From CALDTK01 sp965215115 (GTDB lineage Bacteria > Bacteroidota > Bacteroidia > Chitinophagales > Saprospiraceae): a stretch of 64,000 bases of DNA. The notes under the pieces were generated by a model, which made no database searches, was not told the DNA's origin, and saw nothing but the letters and a program-made list of their open reading frames with translations. Positions 55,173-63,814 of this stretch are shown piece after piece. The DNA lies in assembly GCA_965215115.1 (NCBI GenBank), contig OZ244050.1:2728001-2792000 (forward strand). The letters run 5' to 3'. Each line of letters begins with the position of its first letter. Within the stretch, counting starts at the first letter, position 1. The position numbers were made by a program, and so were the translations under genes.

Positions 55173-55831
55173 ACCAGCATCAGCCCGTCGCTCATCGGCA
55201 GCATCAGTGTCTCCCACTTCGGGTTTTGCGCAAGCGCCAGGGTGAACTCCCTCAGCAGCATTGTGGTGGCGCGCCGCTCGCGCTCGTCGAGCACCTGCCC
55301 GTCCCAGAGCACGTTGTCGAACAGCACGATCCCGCCCGGGGCCAGTCGCGCTTCGACGGCCGCGAGTTGCGATGGGTAGTCGTCCTTCTTCGCGTCGAGG
55401 TAGACCACGTCCCAGGGGCCGGGTAGGGTAGGGATGACGGCGTTGGCGTCTCCGATGTGGAGGTGGATGCCCGGCTTACGGGGCGTGGGGCTTTCGCCAA
55501 AACCAGCCATCGCGATGTGCCCACGGATGCGGGCCTCGAGTTCGTCGTTGATCTCGACGGTGTGTACTTCGTCGCCGGCCCGTAGCCTTTCGGCAAAACA
55601 CAGGGCGCTGTACCCGGTGAAGGTCCCGACCTCGAGGACCCGAAACGGTCGCCCGCGAACGAGGGGCCGCAGCCAACCCACGAGCCAAACCAGGAACCGG
55701 CCCTGCATATGCCCGGTGAGCATCTGGGGCTTCAGGACGTGCAGGTGCGTATTGCGCTCGACGGCGCGCAGGTACGCCGGCACCGGCCCCGAGCGGGCGT
55801 CGAGGTAGTCGTACAGCGCGGGCTCCCTCAC
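55151..55831 (-). CDS. O-methyltransferase (COMT-like, class I SAM)
   Basis: 226 residues from GTG 55831 (VREPALYDYLDARSG), overlapping the EamA stop. The SAM loop is VLEVGTFTGYSALCFAERL, the next acidic residue is in VHTVEINDELE, and DVVYLDAKKDDYPSQL and VLFDNVLWDGQV complete the catechol/caffeoyl-CoA O-methyltransferase pattern with a metal site. Three mini-hairpins (55224, 55489, 55585); the last reads LCFAERL in the SAM region. Confidence 0.9.
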   Translation of the reverse strand: MREPALYDYLDARSGPVPAYLRAVERNTHLHVLKPQMLTGHMQGRFLVWLVGWLRPLVRGRPFRVLEVGTFTGYSALCFAERLRAGDEVHTVEINDELEARIRGHIAMAGFGESPTPRKPGIHLHIGDANAVIPTLPGPWDVVYLDAKKDDYPSQLAAVEARLAPGGIVLFDNVLWDGQVLDERERRATTMLLREFTLALAQNPKWETLMLPMSDGLMLVKLKSEK

Positions 55832-56748
55832 GGCAGGCGGGCGGCGAGTTCGGTGACGGCGGCGCGGCGGCGGGTCTGGCGGCGCTTGAGGAACGGGTGC
55901 GCGACGATGGCCCCGACGATGAGGGCCGCGCCGAGGTAAAACCACGGGGTCAGCTCCCGGTCTTGCCGCAGGAGGAAGATCGCGAGCACGATGGTGTAGA
56001 CGGGCTCCAGGCCGTAGGCGAGGTTGCTCGTGAAGGCCGACAGGTGGCGCAGGCTCCGCATCTGCAACAGGAACGCGAGCGTCGTGCACCCGAGCACGAG
56101 CACCCCGAGCCACACCCAGTCGAGGCCAGCCGGCCAGAAGCCGCCCGGCATTACCCAGCCGACGGCCAGGGCGAGTGGGTAGGCCGCCGTCAGGAACAGG
56201 GCCGCGCCGCTCATCTCGGCGAGGCCGATGTCCACGGGGCGCGCCCGCTCGACGTAGCGTTTGTTAAGGACCCCGAAGGTGGCCGCCAGCAGCGCCGAGA
56301 AGATGCCCACCGCAATCCCGAGGTAGTAGTCCACCCGTACGACCCCGATGATGAGCGCGATCCCCGGCACGACGAGGCCCCCGAGCCCGACCTCCATCCA
56401 GTCGTAGGGTTTGCGCAGCAGCCAGGGCTCGAGCAGGGCCGTGAACAGGGTCATGAGCGAGAAGCACACCACGGCCACCGAGGCGTTGGCGAGTTTGATG
56501 CTCGCGTAAAACGTCACCCAGTGCAAGCCCACGATGGCCCCGATGCCGAGCAAGCGCAGGACGAGTTTTGGCGAAAGCCGCACCCTGTCGCCGAGGAGGA
56601 AGTACAGTGGCGCCAGGCTCAGGGCCGCGAGCACGACGCGCCACCAGACCAGCGGCAGGGCCGCGAGCGTGATGAGCTCCCCGAGGATACCGGTGAGGCC
56701 GGCGAGCAGGACGGCGAGGTGGAGTTCGATGTAGGGGCGGGGCGGCAT
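55828..56748 (-). CDS. EamA/DMT-family transporter
   Basis: 306 residues with about ten hydrophobic helices in two EamA halves (WVTFYASIKLANASVAVVCF; LVLGCTTLAFLLQMRSLRHL; AFTSNLAYGLEPVYTIVLAI). The last line is the usual end of the second EamA repeat. It exports an unknown small metabolite and is cotranscribed with the O-methyltransferase. Mini-hairpin 56566-56579 is read VRLSPKLV in a loop. Confidence 0.88.
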   Translation of the reverse strand: MPPRPYIELHLAVLLAGLTGILGELITLAALPLVWWRVVLAALSLAPLYFLLGDRVRLSPKLVLRLLGIGAIVGLHWVTFYASIKLANASVAVVCFSLMTLFTALLEPWLLRKPYDWMEVGLGGLVVPGIALIIGVVRVDYYLGIAVGIFSALLAATFGVLNKRYVERARPVDIGLAEMSGAALFLTAAYPLALAVGWVMPGGFWPAGLDWVWLGVLVLGCTTLAFLLQMRSLRHLSAFTSNLAYGLEPVYTIVLAIFLLRQDRELTPWFYLGAALIVGAIVAHPFLKRRQTRRRAAVTELAARLP

Positions 56749-56786
56749 GCGGGGGCGGCGGCGAACTTACGCGCGAACCGCGTCCC

Positions 56787-57707
56787 CTACCGCGCCTTCC
56801 ATTTCGCGTACAGCTCCCGCCAGGTGGTTAGCTCAATCTTCTCTCTTGCCAACAGTGCCTTCAGGCTGTCGGAGGTGAAGTAGTCCAGGTCCTCCTGTCG
56901 CCACTTAGCCCCGTAGGGGATCTGCGGCGCGACGGCGGCCTGTAGTTCGGGGTCGTCGAGGCCGCAGTGGAGCAGGAGCACCGACACCCCCGGCCCGAGA
57001 CCGGCGATGATGCCGTCGTAAGCCTCCGCAAAGCTGCCCTGCGCGTCGACCGGCGCGCCGAGGATGTAGTCGACCGTCATGTCGCCCGGCTGTAGGTAGG
57101 CCCGTAGCGCCGCCGTGCTCCCGCGGACTTGGTGCCGGTCTACCATCGCCGGCAGGTCGTACGCCCGCGCCACCCGGAGGTAGGCGCCGAAGAACTCCGG
57201 ATCGGTCCAGAATAGGCAACCCATGTGAGAGTCGAGGTGCGTCGGCTCGAGGCCTAACCGCAGTGCCTGCTCGACCTGCGCCCGCAGTTCGCGCTCCACC
57301 TCCGCGGCGGTGGCCGTGGACTGCATCTCGTCGCACTGCCCGTGGAAGTAGTGATCCGCGTCGAGGAGGCTCGCGACGCTGTCGCGCGACATCGGCCCCC
57401 AGCGATAGTTGTGCCACTCGCTGGTCAACGTGAGGTGCAGGCCTAGGTCAGCGGTGGGATTGGTTTTGGCGAAAGCCACTACCTCCGGTACCCACGGCGT
57501 CGGCATCATGATGCTCGCCGAGCTGACGCTCCCCTCCGTGAGCCCACGGAAGCTCGCCACGTTGACGCTGTGCGACATCCCCAGGTCGTCGGCGTGCAAG
57601 ATGAGCAGGCGCGTACCGGGCGGGTAACCCAGATCTTCGGCGAGCGTCGTCTGGGCGGCTAGGGTGACAGTTGCAGCCGTCAGGAACGTCAGGAGGAGAT
57701 ATCGCAT
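56787..57707 (-). CDS. Secreted ChbG/HpnK-type (YdjC-like) carbohydrate deacetylase
   Basis: 306 residues with a signal peptide (TAATVTLAAQT). LLILHADDLGMSHSVN supplies the metal-binding D-D and H of the YdjC/ChbG family, with HLDSHMGCLFW as the second His site. It deacetylates an acetylated sugar, plausibly from wall or chitin fragments. A TACTTTTA box is 5 bp before the ATG. Mini-hairpin 57464-57477 is read VVAFAKTNP. Confidence 0.85.
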   Translation of the reverse strand: MRYLLLTFLTAATVTLAAQTTLAEDLGYPPGTRLLILHADDLGMSHSVNVASFRGLTEGSVSSASIMMPTPWVPEVVAFAKTNPTADLGLHLTLTSEWHNYRWGPMSRDSVASLLDADHYFHGQCDEMQSTATAAEVERELRAQVEQALRLGLEPTHLDSHMGCLFWTDPEFFGAYLRVARAYDLPAMVDRHQVRGSTAALRAYLQPGDMTVDYILGAPVDAQGSFAEAYDGIIAGLGPGVSVLLLHCGLDDPELQAAVAPQIPYGAKWRQEDLDYFTSDSLKALLAREKIELTTWRELYAKWKAR

Positions 57708-57712
57708 GGCCC

Positions 57713-57720
57713 TAAAAGTA
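57713..57720 (-). promoter_or_regulatory. -7 box TACTTTTA, 5 bp before a start codon
   Basis: Seven of eight positions match TAnnTTTG. The spacer GGGCC separates it from the deacetylase ATG. Confidence 0.45.
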
Positions 57721-57788
57721 GCACAGCCCGACAGTAATGCACCCTTCCGTACAGCGCTCTCGACGCTGATCCCTCAACGCTCCACCAC

Positions 57789-59357
57789 CTACGCCTTACT
57801 CCGCAGCCGCACCACCGGACAGATCATCTCCTCGAGCGAGATGCCCCCGTGCTGGAAGGTATTCTTGTAGTAGTTGTGGTAGTGGTTGTAGTTGTTCGGG
57901 TACAGGAAGAACTTGTCCTCCTTGCCGAAGATGTAACTCGAACTCACGTTCGGGGTCGGCAGGCCCGCGTCTGCCGGCTTGCGGATCTCCAGCACGTCCC
58001 GCTTCTCGTAACTCAGGTTGCGGCCGAGCTTGTAGCGCAGGTTGGTGGTCGTCTCGCGGTCGCCGACCACCTTGCTCGGGGTGTTGACGCGGATGGTGCC
58101 GTGGTCGGTGGTGATGAAGAGCTGCACCGGGCGCTCGGCGAGCTTCTTGAGCGCCCCCCAGATCGGGGAGTGGAGGAACCACGAGCGCGTCAGCGAGCGG
58201 TAGGCCGACTCATCGCCGGCGAGCTCCTTGAGGACCTCCATCTCGGTACGCGCGTGGCTCAGCATGTCGATGAAGTTGTAGACCACGACGCTGAACTCGT
58301 TGTTGAGCAGGTCCAGCGCCTTCTCCTCGAACTCCTTCGCCTTCGCGATCTGCGTGATCTTCGTGTACGAGTGCCGCAGGTCGCGCCGCAGCACCCGCTG
58401 GATCTGCTCCGCGAGGAAGAACTCCTCCTCGTTGTTCTTCCCGCCCTGGTCGTTGTCGTTGAGCCACTTGTCGGGGTAGGCCTTCGCGATCTGCGCCGGC
58501 ATCATGCCTGCGAAGATGGCGTTGCGGGCGTACTGCGTACTCGTCGGCAAGATCGAGTAGAAGCTCTCCTCCTCCTCGATGGTGTACAGCTCCGAGATGA
58601 TCGGCTGGAGGATGCGCCACTGGTCGTAGCGCAGGTTGTCGAACAGCACCAGCACCGTCGGCACGGCGTTCTTGTCGTCGAGGTGCGGGAAGACCTTGGT
58701 CCGCAGCAGTTCGTGGCTAAAGGTCGGCCGGTCCTCCGCCGGGGCGTTCATCCAGTCGAGGTAGTTCTTCGTGACGTACTTCGAGAACTCCCCGTTGGCC
58801 TCCGACTTCTGCATCGCGAGGATGTCGGCCATGCCCTCGGCGCGGCTCTCGTCGAGGCGCAGCTCCCACTCGATGAGCTTCTTGTAGATCACGGGCCACT
58901 CCTCGTAGTCGGGCCCGGAGCTGATCTCCATGAGGAGTTCGCGGAACTGCTGCTGGTACTGGCTCGCGGTGGCGAGGCGCACGAGGTTGCGGCCCTCGGT
59001 GAGCTTCTTGAGCGTGAGCAGGATCTGGGTCGGCTTGACGGGCTTGATGAGGTAGTCGGCGATCTGGCCCCCGATGGCCTCCTCCATGATGTTCTCCTCC
59101 TCGGACTTCGTGATCATGACCACGGGCAGGTCCGGGCGCACGGCCTTGATGTCGGGCAGGATCTCGAGCCCCGACCTGCCGGGCATGTTCTCGTCGAGGA
59201 GCACGACGTCGAAGTCGGCCCGCTCGGTGACGAGCTCCAGGGCATCGTGGGCGTTCATCACGGTCGTGACCTCGTACCCGCGCTTCTCGAGGAACATGAG
59301 TTGGGGTTTGAGGAGGTCGATCTCGTCGTCGGCCCAGAGGATACGGAGGTTGGACAT
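57789..59357 (-). CDS. porX: PorX-type response regulator with PglZ domain
   Basis: 522 residues, the usual length of PorX. An N-terminal receiver domain has acidic residues in LWADDEID, phospho-acceptor Asp near 55 in VVLLDENMPG, and Lys in YLIKPVKP. The linker and a C-terminal PglZ/alkaline-phosphatase-like domain follow (VLVLFDNLRYDQWRIL, FITTDHGTIRV). PorX controls the type IX secretion system of Bacteroidota and hydrolyses oligonucleotides in studied members. It contains no mini-hairpin, which is unusual for its size here. Confidence 0.95.
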   Translation of the reverse strand: MSNLRILWADDEIDLLKPQLMFLEKRGYEVTTVMNAHDALELVTERADFDVVLLDENMPGRSGLEILPDIKAVRPDLPVVMITKSEEENIMEEAIGGQIADYLIKPVKPTQILLTLKKLTEGRNLVRLATASQYQQQFRELLMEISSGPDYEEWPVIYKKLIEWELRLDESRAEGMADILAMQKSEANGEFSKYVTKNYLDWMNAPAEDRPTFSHELLRTKVFPHLDDKNAVPTVLVLFDNLRYDQWRILQPIISELYTIEEEESFYSILPTSTQYARNAIFAGMMPAQIAKAYPDKWLNDNDQGGKNNEEEFFLAEQIQRVLRRDLRHSYTKITQIAKAKEFEEKALDLLNNEFSVVVYNFIDMLSHARTEMEVLKELAGDESAYRSLTRSWFLHSPIWGALKKLAERPVQLFITTDHGTIRVNTPSKVVGDRETTTNLRYKLGRNLSYEKRDVLEIRKPADAGLPTPNVSSSYIFGKEDKFFLYPNNYNHYHNYYKNTFQHGGISLEEMICPVVRLRSKA

Positions 59358-59472
59358 AAGTGCGGGGTGCTGAGGGTGCGGGGTGCTGAAGTGCGCCTCG
59401 CGGACTATGCAACGTGTGAGGCACGGGGGCGGTGCGCGGGGGGCGAAATATTCTACCGGTATGCCCGCGGAC

Positions 59473-59480
59473 TAGCTTTG
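59473..59480 (+). promoter_or_regulatory. Perfect -7 box TAGCTTTG, 4 bp before GTG
   Basis: Matches TAnnTTTG completely; CCGC separates it from the GTG start of the HD gene. A leaderless message is implied. Confidence 0.6.
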
Positions 59481-59484
59481 CCGC

Positions 59485-60744
59485 GTGCCGCTGCGACCCC
59501 ACAAGATCATCAACGACCCGGTGTACGGCTTCATCGCCGTGCCGAAGGGGCTCGTCCTCGAGGTCGTCGACCACCCGTGGTTCCAGCGCCTCCGCGGCAT
59601 CCGCCAGCTGTCGCTCACGCACTACGTCTACCCGGGCGCGCAGCACACGCGCTTCCAGCACGCCCTCGGGGCACTCCACCTGATGACCATGGCGCTCGAC
59701 AGCCTCCGCCAGAAGGACGTCGAGATCTCGCCGGCGGAGTACGAGGCCGCCCAGCTCGCCGTCCTCCTCCACGACATCGGCCACGGCCCCTTCTCCCACA
59801 CGCTCGAGGGCGACATCATCGACGCGCACCACGAGTCGCTCACGCTGTGCTTCATGCAGGCGCTGAACGCACACTTCGACCGGCGCCTCCGGCTCGCGAT
59901 CGATATCTTTAAGGGGGCTTACGCCAAAACGTTCCTCCACCAGCTCGTGAGCGGGCAGCTGGACATCGACCGCCTCGATTACCTCAACCGCGATACGTAC
60001 TTCACCGGCGTCTCCGAGGGGGTAATCGGTTCGGAACGTATCATAAAGATGCTACATGTAGTCGACGGCAAACTCGTCGTCGAGGAGAAGGGCGTGTACT
60101 CGATCGAGAAGTTCCTCATCGCCCGAAGGCTCATGTATTGGCAGGTTTATTTACACAAGACCGTGCTCGCCGCCGAACTCATGCTCAAGGAGGCCCTGCG
60201 GCGCATGGCCGAGGTAGTCCGGGCCGGCGCCCCCGTCGAAGGCATCAGCGAGGATCTGCGGTACTTCATGACCCACCACGTCGAGGCCTGCCACTTCGAG
60301 GACGAGGGCTCCGGGATGCTCGCGCGCTTCGCGACCCTGGAGGACGTGGACATCGTAGCTGCCCTAAAAGGGGGAGCACGTTCGCCGGACAAACTCCTCG
60401 CCTACCTCTGCGGAGGCCTACTCCACCGGCGTCTCTTCAAGCTCCGCTTCCTCGATGCGCCACTCTCGCCCGAGCAGGTTGGGCACCTCCGCGACCACGC
60501 ACGTCTCCGCTTCGGCATCGACCGCGAGCAGGCCCGGCACCTGGTCATCGTCGGCTCGGAGAGCAACAATGCATACGTCGCCACGAAGGACGAGATCGCC
60601 ATCCTCCGCAAGGACGGACGCGTGAGCCCCCTGTCGGACCACGTGGATTTCGGCGTCGAGACCCGGCGCGTCGTGAAGGACTACCTGGCCTGCCCGGCGG
60701 AGGTCCTTGAACAATTCGACGCCCGAGACCGATTCAATAGGTAG
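59485..60744 (+). CDS. HD-domain phosphohydrolase (SAMHD1/dGTPase-like)
   Basis: 419 residues. INDPVYGFI at the start, RFQHALGALHL, LLHDIGHGPFSH (the H...HD site) and the metal-binding Asp in IDRLDYLNRD are typical of the bacterial HD phosphohydrolase family related to SAMHD1. It is transcribed away from porX. Mini-hairpin 59916-59929 (GTAA loop) is read GAYAKTFLH, immediately before the conserved QLVSGQLDIDRLDYL. Confidence 0.92.
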   Translation: MPLRPHKIINDPVYGFIAVPKGLVLEVVDHPWFQRLRGIRQLSLTHYVYPGAQHTRFQHALGALHLMTMALDSLRQKDVEISPAEYEAAQLAVLLHDIGHGPFSHTLEGDIIDAHHESLTLCFMQALNAHFDRRLRLAIDIFKGAYAKTFLHQLVSGQLDIDRLDYLNRDTYFTGVSEGVIGSERIIKMLHVVDGKLVVEEKGVYSIEKFLIARRLMYWQVYLHKTVLAAELMLKEALRRMAEVVRAGAPVEGISEDLRYFMTHHVEACHFEDEGSGMLARFATLEDVDIVAALKGGARSPDKLLAYLCGGLLHRRLFKLRFLDAPLSPEQVGHLRDHARLRFGIDREQARHLVIVGSESNNAYVATKDEIAILRKDGRVSPLSDHVDFGVETRRVVKDYLACPAEVLEQFDARDRFNR

Positions 60745-60790
60745 AGCCCAGTCCACGACACGTGGAAAGCTACATCTTTAAGTGAATCCC

Positions 60791-60811
60791 GAGCGCGATA
60801 CTGTCGCGCTC
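60791..60811. repeat. Hairpin GAGCGCGA/TCGCGCTC
   Basis: Eight-bp perfect stem, five-base loop, between the HD gene and the repeat protein. Without a T tract it is more likely a leader or attenuator structure than a terminator; a TAATCTTT promoter-like box follows at 60835. Confidence 0.55.
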
Positions 60812-60856
60812 ACACGAAACCAACCCGTAAACGCTAATCTTTCACAATACTGAAAC

Positions 60857-62248
60857 ATGAGGAAATTAACCCTTACACTCTCCGCCGCCGGCTTCCTGCT
60901 GGCCGGCACCCTGAACGCCCAGATGGTCGACGGCGACATGCCGCCCAACGCCGAACCCGGCAAGTGCTACGCCAAGTGCCTCATCCCCGATGAGTACGAA
61001 ACCATCACCCAGGAGATCGAGACGCGCTCGGCCAGCGTCCGCCAGGAGGCCATCCCCGCCGAGTACGAGACCGTCACCGAGCAGAAGCTCAAGAAGGCCG
61101 AAGCGACCCGCGTCGTGACCATCCCCGCCGAGTACGAGACCGTCACCGAGCAGGTGATGGTCAAGCCCGAGACCACGCGTCTCATCGCCGTGCCCGCCGA
61201 GTACGAGACCGTCACCGAGCAGGTCCTCAAGACCGCTGAGTCGACCCGCATGATCACCGTCCCCGCCGAGTACGAGACCGTCACCGAGCAGATGACCGCC
61301 AAGGAAGCTTCGACGAAGCTCGTGGCCGTCCCCGCCGAGTACGAAACCGTCACCGAGCAGTACGTCATGGAGCCCGAGTCCAGCCGCGTCGTCGTCCGTG
61401 AGCCCAACTACGAGACCGTGACCGAGCGCATCGAGACCGCCCCCTCGAGCACGAAGTGGGTCAAGCGCAAGGCCGACGCCAACTGCCTCAGCGCCAACCC
61501 CGACGATTGCCTCGTCTGGTGCCTCGTCGAGACGCCCGCACAATACCGCACCGTCTCACGCCGCGTCAACGTCGGTTGCTCCGGCGGCGACGGAACCCCT
61601 AATAGCAACTGCGTGACCACCGAGACGATCCCCGCCAAGATGGGCACCCGCACGAGCCGCGTCGTCAAGACCCCGGCCACCACCCGCGAGGAAGTCATCC
61701 CCGCCGAGTACATGACAGTCACCAAGCAGGTCATCAAGACCCCCGCCACGACTCGCACCGAGGTCATCCCCGCCGAGTACATGACCGTCACCAAGAAGGT
61801 CGTCAAGACCCCCGCCACGACCCGCGAGGAGACGATCCCTGCCGAGTACAAGACCGTCACGCGCCGCGTCCTCAAGACGCCCGCCACGACGAGCGTCGAG
61901 ACGATCCCCGCCGAGTACGAGACCGTCACCCGCCGCGTCGTCAAGAACGCCGCCACGACGCGCTCGATCGACATCCCCGCCGAGTTCACGACCGTCACCA
62001 AGCGCAACCTCGTCCGCAAGGGTGGTTTCACCGAGTGGCGTGAGGTCGTCTGCAACAGCAACGTCACCACCTCGATGGTGCGCGGCGTCCAGGACGCCCT
62101 CCGTGCCCAGGGCTACGATCCGGGTCCGACCGACAACGTCATGGGGAGCCGCACCAAAGCAGCCCTCGTGAAGTACCAGAAGGACAACGGTCTCCCCGTC
62201 GGCCAGCTCGACTACGAGACGCTCAAGGCCCTCGGTGTCAACTACTAG
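60857..62248 (+). CDS. Secreted repeat protein with C-terminal peptidoglycan-binding domain
   Basis: 463 residues with a signal peptide (MRKLTLTLSAAGFLLAGTL). Residues 45-195 hold six to seven repeats of a 22-23-residue unit around PAEYETVTEQ. A cysteine-containing middle segment (KADANCLSANPDDCLVWC) follows, then residues 265-400 hold six repeats around PAEYMTVTKQ/PATTREE, and a PG_binding_1 domain (VRGVQDALRAQGYDPGPTDN) ends the protein. It is probably a periplasmic or outer-membrane-associated wall-binding protein. No mini-hairpin occurs in the coding region; one follows it (62275-62288). Confidence 0.8.
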   Translation: MRKLTLTLSAAGFLLAGTLNAQMVDGDMPPNAEPGKCYAKCLIPDEYETITQEIETRSASVRQEAIPAEYETVTEQKLKKAEATRVVTIPAEYETVTEQVMVKPETTRLIAVPAEYETVTEQVLKTAESTRMITVPAEYETVTEQMTAKEASTKLVAVPAEYETVTEQYVMEPESSRVVVREPNYETVTERIETAPSSTKWVKRKADANCLSANPDDCLVWCLVETPAQYRTVSRRVNVGCSGGDGTPNSNCVTTETIPAKMGTRTSRVVKTPATTREEVIPAEYMTVTKQVIKTPATTRTEVIPAEYMTVTKKVVKTPATTREETIPAEYKTVTRRVLKTPATTSVETIPAEYETVTRRVVKNAATTRSIDIPAEFTTVTKRNLVRKGGFTEWREVVCNSNVTTSMVRGVQDALRAQGYDPGPTDNVMGSRTKAALVKYQKDNGLPVGQLDYETLKALGVNY

Positions 62249-62274
62249 TCGCTAGACTACACACGTGCTGAGGC

Positions 62275-62288
62275 GCCTTTCGGCAAAA
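62275..62288 (-). repeat. Mini-hairpin repeat TTTT-GCC-GAAA-GGC (intergenic copy)
   Basis: Stem GCC/GGC, loop GAAA on the minus strand, located between the repeat-protein stop and its terminator. Confidence 0.85.
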
Positions 62289-62306
62289 CTCAACACGACC
62301 CAAAGA

Positions 62307-62334
62307 GCCCCGTTCATCGTAAGATGGACGGGGC
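62307..62334 (+). terminator. Rho-independent terminator
   Basis: GCCCCGTTCATC and GATGGACGGGGC form a 12-bp stem (one G-T) around the loop GTAA, followed by TTTCTTTC. It ends the repeat-protein gene. Confidence 0.85.
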
Positions 62335-62356
62335 TTTCTTTCGTGGCGGCGTTAGA

Positions 62357-62391
62357 CGGGGCCGCGAGCGGAGCTCGTCGAACCAGCCCCG
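62357..62391 (-). repeat. TTCGA-bulge palindrome
   Basis: On the minus strand: outer stem GGGGCTG/CGGCCCC, TTCGA bulge, inner CGAGC/GCTCG, loop TCC. It lies directly before the MFS gene. Confidence 0.85.
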
Positions 62392-62412
62392 CCGCCCCGC
62401 GTTCCACCCGCC

Positions 62413-63609
62413 TTGACTTCCAGAGACTACCTCCTCCTACTCGTCCTCGGCGCACTGCAGTTCTGCCACATCGTCGACTTCATGATCATCATGCCGCTCG
62501 GCGAGAAGTTGATGGAGAGCTTCGGCATCGGGCCACAGCAATTCTCCTGGCTCGTAGCCGTCTACGCGGGCAGCTCCTTCGTGGCGAGCCTGGGGAGCGC
62601 GGCGGTGGTGGACCGCTTCGACCGCCGCAAGGTGCTGCTGCTCGCGCACGTCGGCTTCACGGTGGGCACCCTCGGCTGTGCGCTCTTCGACAACTTCACT
62701 GGACTACTGATCGCCCGTGGGGTAGCCGGGGCCTTCGGCGGCATGGTCGCGACGCAGGTCCTGGCCATCGTCGGGGACTACTTCGCCGCGGAGCGACGGG
62801 GCCGGGCCATGGGGATCGTGATGATGGCCTTCAGCGCGGCGTCGGTGATCGGGGTTCCGGCCGGGATCGCGATCGCGAGCTACGGCGGCTGGCGGGCGCC
62901 CTTCCTGGCGGTGGGGGGGCTTGCGGTACTCGCCGGCATCGCAGCCTTCTTTCAGGTCCCCTCCCTGCGTGCACACATCACCAGCGCAGACGAGCGCCCC
63001 GGTGTACTCACGATGCTCGGCGATGTACTCGCCAACGAGAATCAACTCCTCGCCCTCGTCTTTACCGTCGTCCTGATGCTCGGGCACTTTACGGTCATCC
63101 CGTTCATCGCCCCGTACATGCAGATCAACCTCGGGTTCGAGGACACCGAACTGAGCCTGATGTATCTGGTCGGGGGACTGTTGACGATCGTCACCCTACC
63201 GCTAATCGGGCGTTGGGCCGACAGCGCCGGTCCGGCGCGCGTGTTCACTTTCGGTACCGTCGGCACCATCGTCGCCATCCTCGCCGTCACGCACCTCCCC
63301 GCGGGACTCGCCACGGGCCTCGTGCTCGTCGTCACGTCCTCCTTCTTCATCACCTCCGGCGGGCGGACCATCCCCGCGCTCACCCTCGTGACCAGCGTCG
63401 TCCACCCGGAGCGACGCGGGGCTTTCATGAGTCTGCGATCGGCTTTCAATCAGCTCGGCATGGGGGCGGCAAGCGTGGTGAGTGGACTGGTTATCGTGAA
63501 GGATGCTGGGACAGGCTTCCTGCTACACTACGACACGGTGGGGTGGCTAGCCGCGGGCGCGTCGTTGGTGGCCGTATGGCTCGCGTGGCAGTTGAAGCGA
63601 ATCGCTTAA
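62413..63609 (+). CDS. Major facilitator superfamily transporter
   Basis: 398 residues, TTG start (LTSRDYLLLLVLGALQF). Twelve hydrophobic helices. The signature between helices 2 and 3 is SAAVVDRFDRRKVLLL, and FTGLLIARGVAGAFGGMVA and SYGGWRAPFLAVGGLAVLAG are typical of drug-efflux or sugar-efflux MFS proteins. The substrate is unknown. No mini-hairpin lies in the gene, but two follow it. Confidence 0.88.
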   Translation: MTSRDYLLLLVLGALQFCHIVDFMIIMPLGEKLMESFGIGPQQFSWLVAVYAGSSFVASLGSAAVVDRFDRRKVLLLAHVGFTVGTLGCALFDNFTGLLIARGVAGAFGGMVATQVLAIVGDYFAAERRGRAMGIVMMAFSAASVIGVPAGIAIASYGGWRAPFLAVGGLAVLAGIAAFFQVPSLRAHITSADERPGVLTMLGDVLANENQLLALVFTVVLMLGHFTVIPFIAPYMQINLGFEDTELSLMYLVGGLLTIVTLPLIGRWADSAGPARVFTFGTVGTIVAILAVTHLPAGLATGLVLVVTSSFFITSGGRTIPALTLVTSVVHPERRGAFMSLRSAFNQLGMGAASVVSGLVIVKDAGTGFLLHYDTVGWLAAGASLVAVWLAWQLKRIA

Positions 63610-63628
63610 GGTGCTGCGGGGTATCAAG

Positions 63629-63662
63629 TTTTGCGGTAACGCGGCTTGTTTTGGCGGAGGCC
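63629..63662 (+). repeat. Two adjacent mini-hairpin repeats after the MFS gene
   Basis: TTTT-GCG-GTAA-CGC (63629-63642) and TTTT-GGC-GGAG-GCC (63649-63662), seven bases apart and non-coding. The second has a GGAG loop, a one-base departure from GNRA. Confidence 0.8.
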
Positions 63663-63730
63663 GTCAACGTGCAACCGCCCGCGGGCACAGCCCTCCAGGG
63701 TTACTGCTTACGGGCCGCCGCAAACGAAGA

Positions 63731-63758
63731 GAGCCGCGCCACTTTCGTGACACGGCTC
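63731..63758 (-). terminator. Possible terminator of the SusD-like gene
   Basis: On the minus strand GAGCCG-TGT-CAC encloses GAAA and pairs with GTG-GCG-CGGCTC (weak middle pairs), followed by TCTTCGTTTG, a poor T tract. Confidence 0.5.
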
Positions 63759-63814
63759 CCTTCGGGTAGACGAGCACGAACTGTATCTCAGAGCGTGCGG
63801 GCCGGACCATAGGA

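Noticed and set aside
57849..59912. 687-codon plus-strand frame across porX
   Set aside because: It is the antisense of porX and runs into the HD gene; V/L/E/H-rich with no domain.
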